Shown here one piece after another: positions 10,687 through 20,921 of a DNA stretch of 64,000 nt. Numbering within the stretch: position 1 is the first letter of the stretch; every line of letters starts with the position of its first letter. Below the pieces are notes generated by a model. The model saw only the letters and a program-made list of their open reading frames with translations, searched no databases and was not told where the DNA came from. Source of the DNA: Tethya wilhelma. Lineage: Eukaryota; Porifera; Demospongiae; Tethyida; Tethyidae. The stretch covers positions 356,072-420,071 of the forward strand of contig CAXIPT010000008.1 of assembly GCA_964030475.1 (NCBI GenBank), given 5' to 3'. The position numbers and the translations under genes are program-made.

Positions 10687-12514
10687 ATGACCGTAAAGGC
10701 ATGCATTCTCCTTCTAGCCTGTGCGGCACTCGCTGCTGCACAGAGCTCTGGCCGCAACCTCGGACCGACGTACGTTTTAGAAACGTTTATCCAAGTCAAT
10801 AATTCGCAATTTAGAGACCCTCTGCGTTTCTCTGGATTTTCCAACCGTACTCATTTCGAATGGGAAAACTATGATGGATGGTTCAACAACCCTGCTCATG
10901 TTGAATGGGGAGGTGCTGGTAAGTGCAGAGAATTTTATACCGAAGTCTCTGCGCATGCATGCAAGTGCGCGTGCTTAATTGTTTTCCTTGGTGGTGGATG
11001 CTATTATTATAAATGTTTTCTACAGATTTGCCAATGGAAAGGAAAACTCCAATTGCCTATCCTGATGGCACGTACGAAATTGTGTCAGAGGCCTCGAGGG
11101 GAAATGTGCTTGTCATTGCTAACCTGACCCAGCACGGTCTTTCGGGTTTGGGCTCTTCAAGAAGAACTGCTTTTTTCACCTTCTTCGGTAAGTTGTGAAC
11201 AATTTGAGTATGATATGCATGCAATGTGGATAATTTATGAAGTGTGTACAGATTCTCCTACTGGCTCTTCCTCACCATGACAGGCTTTGCTGCCTTCATG
11301 GTCACACTTGTGACCGTAGTGATCTTTGTGTTTGCTACCCAATACGCCAGGCGATACACCTACAGAGCTTTCTGGGTCACTCATCATTGGTACGTTATCT
11401 TCTACATTCTCAGTTTCCTTCACGGTTCCGGTCGACTTGTACAAGATCCTCTCTTTGGAAACTTCTTCCTTGGACCAGGAATTGTCTATGCTCTCGATCT
11501 TATCATCAGTGTTGGACGTAGGACCCAGGAGCTGGCTGTTGTTCGTGCCGACATCTTGCCATCCAATGTTATCGGAATCTACTTCAAGCGACCTGTTACC
11601 TTTGACTATAAGGCTGGCCAATGGGTGAAGATTGCTAGCGCTGCTCAGAATCCAGGTGAATTCCACTCCTTCACCATCAGTTCTGCTCCCCACGAGGATC
11701 TTCTCAGTCTTCACATCCGTGCTGTTGGACCATGGACTTACAACTTCCGTGAGAACTACAACCCAGCCAACCTTCGTGGACAACAGTACCCCAAGGTATT
11801 CATTGATGGTCCATTCGGAGAGGGTCACCAGGATTGGTTCCGTTACGAGGTTGCTGTGCTTGTTGGCGGAGGAATTGGAGTGACTCCATTTGCCTCTATC
11901 CTGAAGGAACTTGTGCACAGATTCAGCATTGGAGCTCGCATTGAGTGCAAGAAGGTAAACAAGTTACACTTGTGTTCTTTTTTTCCTCTTTTTTTCAGTC
12001 CCTTGATTTAATTTTATTTCCTTCAAAACAGGTGTTCTTCATCTGGGTTGCCCGTAGCCAGAAGCAGTACGAATGGTTCTCCGATATCATCCGTGATGTT
12101 GAGGACGCTGACAAGAAGAACAATGTTGAGATTCACATCTTTGTCACCCAGTTCTTTGACAAGTTCGATCTCCGTACCACCATGTTGGTAAGTTGCAGGT
12201 TTATCCACATGTGAGTACTATCAGTATACATTTTATGAGTTATTCTTCCTTCTTCCCTACAGTACGTCTGCGAGCGTCACTTCCAGAAGTTGTCTGGCAA
12301 GAGTTTGTTCACTGGACTCCGTGCTGTGACTCATTTCGGTCGTCCAGACTTCAACCAGTTCTTTGACAGTCTTCAAGAGGAGTACATCCTTCTGCCAAAG
12401 ATTGGTGTGTTCTCGTGTGGTCCACCTGGCATGACTAATGGTGTTGAGGATGCTTGTGCTGCCACCAACCGATTTGAGGGTCCAGCCTTCATCCACCACT
12501 ACGAGAACTTCTAA
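10687..12514 (+). pseudogene. DUOX: Internally deleted dual oxidase copy
   Basis: Exons 10687-10918 and 11026-11187 encode a signal peptide and the first ~130 residues of the peroxidase-like domain. They have the same lengths mod 3 and the same phases as in the full DUOX at 14008. The sequence then jumps, after 64 bases, to 11252-11954, which matches the middle of the giant sixth exon of the full gene, followed by 12032-12187 and 12263-12514. The rest of the peroxidase domain, the EF-hands and the first membrane helices are missing. Splicing 11187 to 11252 changes frame (phase 1 onto a phase-2 position) and hits TGA after nine codons; retaining the intron also stops. The C-terminal FAD/NADPH part is itself intact and ends HHYENF. 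It is either a recent pseudogene or an assembly collapse. Confidence 0.8.
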
Positions 12515-12836
12515 GCTCCTTTGAGAGGATGCAGAGATCAAACTGATGATTGAACTTAAATTTTTTTTTCTGTTTTGAAACAGTTTAGGCCTAGGCTTGT
12601 AGTGTGTAGTAATCATTTTAATCAAATGAACACAAAATTTTTTGATTGTAGTATTTCTGAAATAAGATTAATTTTTTGAGAGTGTCTCGTTGGACTGGCA
12701 TGATCGTTGACTCCACCTCCACGTGCATATGGTGGGTGGAGAAAGACCTCCCTCTTGGAGGAATAAGGAGGAGCCAATATATATGGGTCACATACATGTA
12801 TATACATAGTTGGCAAAACTGTTGCCATAATATACT

Positions 12837-12980
12837 GAAGGACGATTCTTGGTTCCCAAAAATTCCAATTCCCAATTATAGCAATACAAACAGAACCTCT
12901 GAGAAGAGGACAATGTCTCTACAAAGGACAAACCAGCTGAATTTATATTGTCCCCAAAGTGTCCTTTGTTTAAAGGTTTT
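12837..12980. repeat. Dispersed foldback repeat, copy 2
   Basis: Closely matches 3918-4058 over about 140 bases, including GCAATACAAACAGAACCTC and ATTGTCCCCAAAGTGTCCTT. The left terminal part is less well conserved here. Confidence 0.75.
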
Positions 12981-13037
12981 ATAAGCAGCAGCTGCAGGGA
13001 TCCAGAGGGGAAAAAAAGGGTTTTCATACTCTGCCAC

Positions 13038-13287
13038 TTAAAGGAACTGTGTCACTATATAAGCACTGTTTTGTTACCAAAAATAAAATGCGTGACGTTT
13101 TGTGACATTTTTTGTTGACAAATGCGCAATATACGTACATACACGGGGCTAATACCCGGGCGTGGTACCCAGATCGCGCAAGAAACAAAACAAAAAACGT
13201 CACAAACGGTCATAGAACATCATAAAATGTCACACATTTTATTTTTAGTAACAAAACAGCGCTTATATAGGGACACAGTTCCTTTAA
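13038..13287. mobile_element. 250-bp MITE with TTAA ends, copy 1
   Basis: Near-perfect terminal inverted repeats of about 40 bases: TTAAAGGAACTGTGTCACTA at the left and GGGACACAGTTCCTTTAA at the right, continuing inward through AAGCACTGTTTTGTTAC. The inner sequence is also largely palindromic. A second copy is at 59294-59547. TTAA at both borders would fit a piggyBac-type target, though the TTAA could simply belong to the repeat. Confidence 0.85.
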
Positions 13288-14007
13288 GTCACAAACCATA
13301 GCATACTAGTATTATGCATATAAAGTCATAAACTCATAGTATATTATTGTACTATACAACATAAGTTCCCTTTGACGTATATATATGCAAATCTCTTGTT
13401 CTTTTTGTAGTGCGCATGTTTCAGTTTTGCATGTACAGTTAGCGTCACTGCACCATATGTGTAGAACAATCATGTACAATATGTACAGGTTGTAACTATC
13501 CACTGAGCATGCATGCATCATATGCCTAACTGCATGGTGGATGTATTGTATATAATTTACGTAGATCTACCACATCGCAAAATTTTACCACATTAACTAA
13601 ACTGTTTTGAGAGACTGTGGTGTGAAGTAGCACTGTTTGTATAATCTACCCTCATAGATTATTCATTGCCTGCACAATATACTTTCACATCCATGAATAC
13701 AAACAGTCGTATCATCACAGTCCTTGATACTGACACACCACAGATAAGCCACTGCATCAAATCCACCCCTTTTGAACATCAGCAAAATATTATTCATTGC
13801 ATTTTTGGATCATCCACCTTAAGTCAGCCCTGATTTCACAGTCTCAGAGGTAACTTTTAAGGGTGGGGTTGTTTCCTATGCTGGGCTATGCATAAAACTG
13901 TGAATTTTACAGCCTGCTTTGTACAGTCATTGAATAGTTGCAAAACTATAGGTGACTGATTTTCTCTTTGGTGTGTGTGCAAGATAGTATCGTGATTTCG
14001 CAGCAGC
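13288..14007. other. Upstream region of full-length DUOX
   Basis: AT-rich non-coding sequence that must contain the promoter of the intact DUOX copy, which does not share the DUOXA promoter. I see no recognisable element. Confidence 0.5.
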
Positions 14008-17000
14008 ATGGCTCTGAAGGCATGCCTACTGCTGCTGGCTTGTGCCACATTTGCAATGGCACAGAGTTCTGGTAGGAATTTGGGACCGACCTACACCTTG
14101 CAGAACATGATTCGACTGACTCCCAACAACTCTGCCGATCGTGAACCCTATACATTCAATGGATTTTCCAACCGTACTCATTACGAATGGGAAAACTATG
14201 ATGGATGGTTCAACAACCCTTCTCATGTTGAATGGGGAGGTGCTGGTAAGAAAAATACTTTTCTTTTTTTTTCTCTTCTTTTTTTTTTTTTTCTTTTGGC
14301 CTAGTGAAATTATTTCCCTATATCAATACAGCTTTGAAGGCATGCCAATAATGCTGGAGCTAGCTATTAAATGAATGTTGCATTTTCTGGTTCATTTTCT
14401 AAACAGATTTGCCACTGGAAAGGAAAACTCCAATTGCCTATCCTGATGGCACATACGAAATTGTGTCAGAGGCCTCGAGGGGAAACGTACTGGTCATTGC
14501 CAACTTGACACAGAACGGTTTGACTGGAAGACGATCGGAGTCTAGGACGGCATTCTTCACCTTCTTTGGTAAGTCCCAGGAAATGTCATGCCAATCATCG
14601 CCAAAGATGATTACACTGCAAAATCACACCCCAAAATATTGGAATCATGCAAGACTGGCGCCGTCTACATAGAGACTATACCAACATGATATTCATTGTT
14701 TGTGTAGGAGGGTAGATAACCTGACCTGAAATTCCCTTGACCTTATCTGATAAGAGACAACAATGAATAATCTTATCATGTTTTTGCAGGTCAGCAAGTT
14801 GTGGAGGAAATTCTCGATGCTCAGAGACCAGGATGCATTCCAGAGTACGAAAACATGAAGGTGCCAAAGTGCCATCCCTTGTTTGATCCCGAATGTCGAT
14901 CAGAGACCTTCATTCCTTTCCTTCGAAACCGCTATGATTTTGGTACCGGCTATGCCCCCAACAACCCCAGGATGCAGCTGAATGAGATCACCCCTTGGAT
15001 GGATGGAGGACTGGTCTATGGTCCAGTCAAGGCTTGGACCGATGCTATAAGGAGCTACGAGAGAGGAGAGCTTGCAGCTCAGAATTCAGATATGGATATT
15101 GCCGAGCAGTTTCCAATCCGTAATGACATTGGACTTCCACTTGCCAACCCATCTCCACCAGCAAACCACTCTCTTGTACCTGTCAACCGCTTTTGGAGTA
15201 AGTAATTATAATACAATGCTCACATCTTGCAAAAAGCATTACAGTGTTTGATGTGCTGATTTCTTTTTCCTACAGCAATCGGTAACCCTCGTGGTGATGA
15301 GAATCCTTTCCTTCTGTCCATGGGTATTTTGTGGTTCCGTGTCCATCAGTACTGGGCCAAACAACTGTATGCAAGATACACAGACCTTGTGGCACGAAGA
15401 GAGGCTGGCGAAGATGTATACGTCGCAGAAGAATTTGGAGAGGATGAGTGGATCTTCAACCGTGCCCGTCAGTTCACCATCGCCACCTACCAACACATTG
15501 TCTACAACGAATGGCTCCCAATGTTTCTACCCAGCAAATTCCAAGGTCAACCCACCAATGTGGCCTTCCCATACGAGAGAACCCAGGGATACAGTGCCTA
15601 CTACGACAGGACTGGGTACAACCCTGCAATCAACCCACAAGTCGCCCACATCTTTCAGTCAGCTGCTATGAGATTCGGCCACACCATTGTTACTCCAGGA
15701 ATATGGAGACGGCAGCCTACGTAAGTATCCACTTGTGTTGAAATACATTGTAGTATTTTAAAAGTGTCTGAATCTTGTCCCACAGGAATGATCCCCTTGA
15801 GTGCAGATTTGGACCAACCCTTTCATTCACCTACGACAGCACCAACTCCTTTTTGCAACGCGAGTTTGAAGATGTTAGATTTGATTCATGGCCTGAGATT
15901 ACGAGGCGGTTTTACGACCCATATGAATCAAATCCTAGTCTTCTAGCACAACAAAGTGATGAAGTGAAAACTATATTTAACATATTACAACAAACCATTA
16001 ACCCAAATCGAAATGCAAGTTTAACCGCAGACACTGGTCACTTTGCCATTCGTACCTGCAACTCTTTCTGGAACCCCCAAGTCACCGTGTCTGAGACCAA
16101 CGTCGACCCCTTCTATCTTGGTATGTCGTCTCAAGCAACTGAGAGAGAAGATACGATCATCACTCCTGATCTTAGAGGACAAGTCTTTGGTGGTTTTGAC
16201 TACAACCGTCGTGATCTTATGGCCGTCAACATGCAAAGAGCTAGGGACCACGGACTTCCAGACTACAACTCTGCTCGTTTTGCTTATGGACTTCCTACCA
16301 TTGATAGCTTTGAGGAGATCAACGAGCTGTACGGCATTGACGATGTTGTCACAGAGAATATCGAAAATCTGAGAGACGTCTACAACAATGATATCAGCAG
16401 GTGTGACATCTGGGCCTGTGGTATGGCTGAAACCGTCCCATCAGATAGAGGTGGTGATGGTGGACCAGGAGAGCTGTTCACAGAGGTACTCTTCGATCAG
16501 TTCATGAGAGTCCGTCACGGTGATCGATTCTGGTACGAAAACTACAGATTCAATCGGTAAGTTTTACTAATCCACACAATGTCATATCTGAAAGAAAATT
16601 TATAAATGTTTGTTAATTTTCCAACAGACTCTTTACTGAAGAAGAATTCCAAGCTATATCTGATCTTACAGTGAAGAGGCTTCTCGTTCTCACTAGCCAC
16701 CTCCGTGATGAAGACATTTCAGACAATCCCTTCAGATTTGACAGCAACACCGTATGCCCACAGCCATTCCAACTCAGCGAGCTTTACATGGACGACTGTG
16801 TCGGACTGGAGACCTTTGACTATTACGATGAGCAGTTCTCAGTCTGGGAGGTGCCCGTCGTGTGGGCTGCCACCTTCTTGTACATTGCTCTAGTGACCTT
16901 GATCATGTTCATGATGGCTGCTTACAACCAACATAGAAGGGCCAAGATTTTTGCGACTTCTCGTACCAGCCGAGCTAAGAAGATCGAGGGTACGGATGTT

Positions 17001-19811
17001 GTTGGAGAAGATGGTGAGATCATTGTTGCCTGGGAACTGAAAGCTGGTCTGAAGAGTGAGACACGTCAAGTTAGCGTGAAATTTGGACCAGGCAAAAAGT
17101 TGGTGCTTTTCTTTGGCGAGACTGTCCTGAGGACCGTTGATCTACGCAGCCAAGAGAAGCTGCTTATTCAAAGGCCATTCGATGACAAACTTCACGTTGT
17201 TGTCAGGATCCCACACGAGTATGATATTATCCTACGCTTCAATGCTGTGACTGATCGTCTTGTTTTCATCGACAAACTTGGGGACTTCCTGAACGATATC
17301 GGAGTGGGACACACCATTGAAGAACCACAAAAGAAAATGATGCTGAATAATGTATTCACCAAACAGCAAAGACAGAAGCTTCTCGAAAACTTCTTCAAGT
17401 CCGTTTTCCGTGAGGGAGCTCAGGGAGGTGATCTGGTCATCGGTGAGACTCGCAAGGACATTCTTGAAGTCGAGCTGACACGTGAGGAGTTTGCCGATGC
17501 CATGTCACTCAAGAAGGATTCGCTATTTGTGGAACAAATGTTCCAGCTGATCGATCAAGATGGAAATGGCTTCGTCTCCTTCAGGGAATTCTTGGACATG
17601 ATTGTCATCTTCGCCAAAGGTTCTCCAGAAGACAAGATCAAACTTATGTTTGACATGTATGATGTGGACAAGAGCGGACACCTCGACAAGAGCGAATTCA
17701 AGAAGATGTTGAAAGCCATGATGGAACTGGTGAATGCTACTGTGACTCCAGACCAGCTTGACCAACTGATTGACTCAATGTTTACTTCAGCCGGTTTCCA
17801 AAACAAAGACGACCTGACACTAGACGACTTCAACGTTCTACTAAGAGATCACAAAGAAGAGCTCAGCAATGCCCACCTCAATGTGAAATTCGATGTTCCT
17901 GATGTTGAAATGAAGAAGGCACCAGAAGAGAAAGCCGCACCTGAAGGTGAAGCAGTTCCAAGCCGATATCGATCCAGAGAAACTGCACCTGCACGAGCCA
18001 GACGTACCATCATCAGAGCATACGGACGGGGAAAGAAACCAGAAGAGACTGGAAAAGAAGAGCTGACTCAAAGCACCGTTAGCATTCAAGTGAGAAAGTC
18101 AACAGCAACAAATCCACTTTCAAGGAGGTTCTTCATCTTTGCAAGGTACATCGAGAACTACAAGCTACACATCTTCTACCTTTCTCTCTTCTTCCTGGTC
18201 ACTGCTGGCATCTTTGTTGAACGTGCTTACTACTATTCCGTTGAGAGAGAGTTTGCTGGTCTGAGAAGGATTGCTGGATATGGTGTCACCATCACACGTG
18301 GTGCTGCTTCTGGAATGATGTGGGCCTATTCCGTGTTGCTCATAACCATGGCCCGTAACTTCATCACCTACCTGAGAGAGACCATCTTCAACTACTACAT
18401 CCCATTCGATTCTTACATCAGTTTCCACAAGATTGTGGCTCTGACTGCTCTTTTCTTCACTGTGATGCATGGTGTTGGTCACGGCATCAACTTCTACCAC
18501 ATCTCCACCCAGACTGCCAACGATCTCACCTGTATCTTCCGTGAGGTGTACCATCGCACACACGTCACCCCGAGATTCTCCTACTGGCTCTTCTTGACAA
18601 TGACAGGCTTTGCTGCCTTCATGGTCACACTTGTAACTATCGTTATCTTTGTATTTGCTACCCAATATGCCAGGCGATACACCTACAGGGCTTTCTGGGT
18701 CACTCATCATTGGTATGTTATCTTCTACATCCTAACCTTCCTTCACGGTTCCGGTCGACTTGTACAAGATCCTCTCTTTGGAAACTTCTTCCTTGGACCA
18801 GGCATTGTCTATGCACTTGACCTGATCATCAGTGTTGGACGTAGGACCCAGGAGCTGGCAGTCGTTCGTGCGGATATCTTGCCATCCAATGTTATCGGAA
18901 TCTACTTCAAGCGACCTGTTACCTTTGACTACAAGGCTGGCCAATGGGTAAAGATTGCTAGCGCTGCTCAGAATCCAGGTGAATTCCACTCCTTCACCAT
19001 CAGTTCTGCTCCCCATGAGGATCTTCTCAGTCTTCACATCCGTGCTGTTGGACCATGGACCTACAACTTCCGTGAGAACTACAACCCAGCCAACCTTCGT
19101 GGACAACAGTACCCCAAGGTATTCATCGATGGTCCATTCGGAGAGGGTCACCAGGATTGGTTCCGTTATGAGGTTGCTGTGCTTGTTGGCGGAGGAATTG
19201 GAGTGACTCCATTTGCTTCCATCCTGAAGGAACTTGTGCACAGATTTGCCATCAAAGCTCGCATTGAGTGCAAAAAGGTTGGTAATAAAAAGCTAAATCA
19301 ACAATGGGAAATTTTGATCATTCTATTGTATTCCCAAACAGGTGTTCTTCATCTGGGTTGCCCGTAGCCAGAAGCAGTACGAATGGTTTACCGACATCAT
19401 CCGTGATGTTGAGGAAGCTGACAAGAAAAACAATGTTGAGATTCACATCTTTGTCACCCAGTTCTTTGACAAGTTCGATCTGCGTACCACCATGTTGGTA
19501 AGTTATCTCATAGAAATGTGTTTATCTTGAAATTGATGGTTCTTGGTATATTTCTACAGTACATTTGCGAGCGTCATTTCCAGAAGTTGTCTGGCAAGAG
19601 TTTGTTCACTGGACTTCGTGCTATAACCCATTTCGGTCGTCCAGACTTCAACCAGTTCTTTGACAGTCTTCAAGAGGAGTACATACATCTGCCAAAGATT
19701 GGTGTGTTCTCTTGTGGTCCACCTGGTATGACCAATGGTGTGGAAGCTGCCTGTGCTGTTACCAACAGGTTTGAAGGACCAGCCTTCATCCACCACTACG
19801 AGAATTTCTAA
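14008..19811 (+). CDS. DUOX: Dual oxidase, full length
   Basis: DUOX transfers electrons from cytosolic NADPH through FAD and two haems to oxygen, giving extracellular H2O2 under Ca2+ control. Eight exons: 14008-14245, 14407-14568, 14790-15197, 15276-15720, 15786-16556, 16628-19277, 19342-19497, 19560-19811; the sum is 1693 codons plus stop. Residues 1-18 form a signal peptide. The peroxidase-like domain follows, with FGHT near 403 and [19 protein letters not shown]. Two EF-hands ([24 protein letters not shown]) lie near 985-1035. The six-helix ferric reductase core starts near 1180, HSFTISS (FAD) is near 1462, GGGIGVTP (NADPH) near 1528, and the C-terminus is HHYENF. The protein is somewhat longer than the usual ~1550. 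The sixth exon is unusually large (2650 bases). The start gives [12 protein letters not shown]. The neighbouring broken paralogue has very similar 3' exons. Confidence 0.96.
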
Positions 19812-20284
19812 ATTCTATCGAGAAACTTAACTGGAGAGTAGTAGTAGTATTTTAGTAGAACTATATTGTTTAGCCTGTTACTGACTTTGAAATTAGGCCA
19901 GTTTAGAACACGTTTAATTTTGACTCAAGTTGCTGTAGCTACTATGCATACACAATTTATCTGATTATGAGAGGTTTCATGCAACTGAACTGACTATTAA
20001 AGTGTACCAATTACAGATACTCACCTTTTAAGTCTGGACCAAGGCAAGGGTTTGAACTTTCCTGCAGTGCTTGTCTGAGGCTTGCTTCAGGTCAGTTCTT
20101 ATCTTCAAGTCAAGAGTTGGGCTTGTGACCAACCGCACGTGAAGTACGTATTTTCCCGCCAATCACGATAATTATGCATGATGCAAAACGGTCCTATACT
20201 TGCGCATGCGTATAAACTATTTGCACGATTTCAACTTACAAATTCAACCATACACATTCTATGTTTCAATAAAACACAAAACAT
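19812..20284. other. Convergent intergenic DUOX/MRPS28
   Basis: Non-coding 3' flank of two converging genes. An AATAAA at about 20267 lies just downstream of DUOX on the plus strand. Nothing else recognisable. Confidence 0.5.
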
Positions 20285-20836
20285 TTAATTTGGTGGATGG
20301 TGCAATAAGCCAATAAGTTGGGCTTCAGCTTCCAATAAAGAAATGTGTTTACTTTGACCAAGGAAATGATCGGTGAGTTCTAAACTCTTCACTTGCACTA
20401 CAACAGGTGTTCCTTTACAATAATATTCCCCATGAGCATCTTCTTTAGGTGCTTTAACAACAGCATGAAACTTGAATCCAAAATCGACATAAAGGTTATC
20501 GTCAACAACAGCAATCACTTCACCTCTGAATCTTTTCCCTATTGGGTTCATTACTCTTGCAAACTGAGAATTTTCAAACAACGTTTGGAAGTTCTCTTCT
20601 TCTTTGTTTGAGCTTTCACTTAGAACCGTTGATTCATGGGGTGGAGATAAGACCACTGTAGTTTGGTTCGCTGGTTTATCTGGATGCTCTGTTTCTGTTG
20701 TGAATGCTATTGATCTTGCCAGGAAAACAGAACATCTACTTACATTGGAATCTTTTTTGGTCCATGAGTTATAGATCCTTGACAAAGCTTCTCTATGTCT
20801 CACGGATTTTCTTGCCAGAGTTCTCAAGGCTGCCAT
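20285..20836 (-). CDS. MRPS28: Small ribosomal subunit protein bS1m (MRPS28)
   Basis: MRPS28 is a metazoan mitochondrial ribosome small-subunit protein with an S1-like fold. The gene is a single exon of 183 codons. The N-terminal ~40 residues are rich in Arg, Ser and Ala and lack acidic residues until residue 17, as expected for a mitochondrial presequence. The diagnostic core starts at FARVMNPIGKRFRGEVIAVV and continues with DDNLYVDFGFKFH, then KGTPVVVQVKSLELTDHFLG, and ends in EAEAQLIGLL. This matches the order in human MRPS28 (DNDLYIDFGGKFH, DLELTSRFLG). It is divergent from ADGB with only 85 bases between start codons. Confidence 0.92.
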   Translation of the reverse strand: MAALRTLARKSVRHREALSRIYNSWTKKDSNVSRCSVFLARSIAFTTETEHPDKPANQTTVVLSPPHESTVLSESSNKEEENFQTLFENSQFARVMNPIGKRFRGEVIAVVDDNLYVDFGFKFHAVVKAPKEDAHGEYYCKGTPVVVQVKSLELTDHFLGQSKHISLLEAEAQLIGLLHHPPN

Positions 20837-20921
20837 TATTCTATTTAATGCCCACCAACTACACGTGCATGCTCACGTGCAGTATGTTACCATGACAACT
20901 GTGCACTAAAAGAAAAGAGAG
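20837..20921. promoter_or_regulatory. 85-bp divergent promoter with X-box and E-boxes
   Basis: Between the MRPS28 and ADGB start codons are two CACGTG E-boxes (about 20863 and 20875) and, at 20886-20899, GTTACCATGACAAC. The latter matches the RFX X-box pattern of two imperfect inverted GTTRCC half sites with a two-base spacer. RFX factors drive ciliary genes, and ADGB is a cilium-linked gene in vertebrates. The site is seen; its function is inferred. Confidence 0.6.

Noticed and set aside
11235..11918. 227-codon minus-strand frame opposite the DUOX copy
   Set aside because: It is antisense to the DUOX FAD/NADPH exons and recurs opposite the same exons of the full DUOX; codon bias of the real gene explains it.
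10687..12514. Short peroxidase-NADPH fusion oxidase as a functional new gene
   Set aside because: The splice between the second exon and 11252 shifts frame and stops after nine codons; intron retention also stops.
18165..18710. 181-codon minus-strand frame inside DUOX exon 6
   Set aside because: Antisense shadow of the ferric reductase membrane region with no domain of its own.
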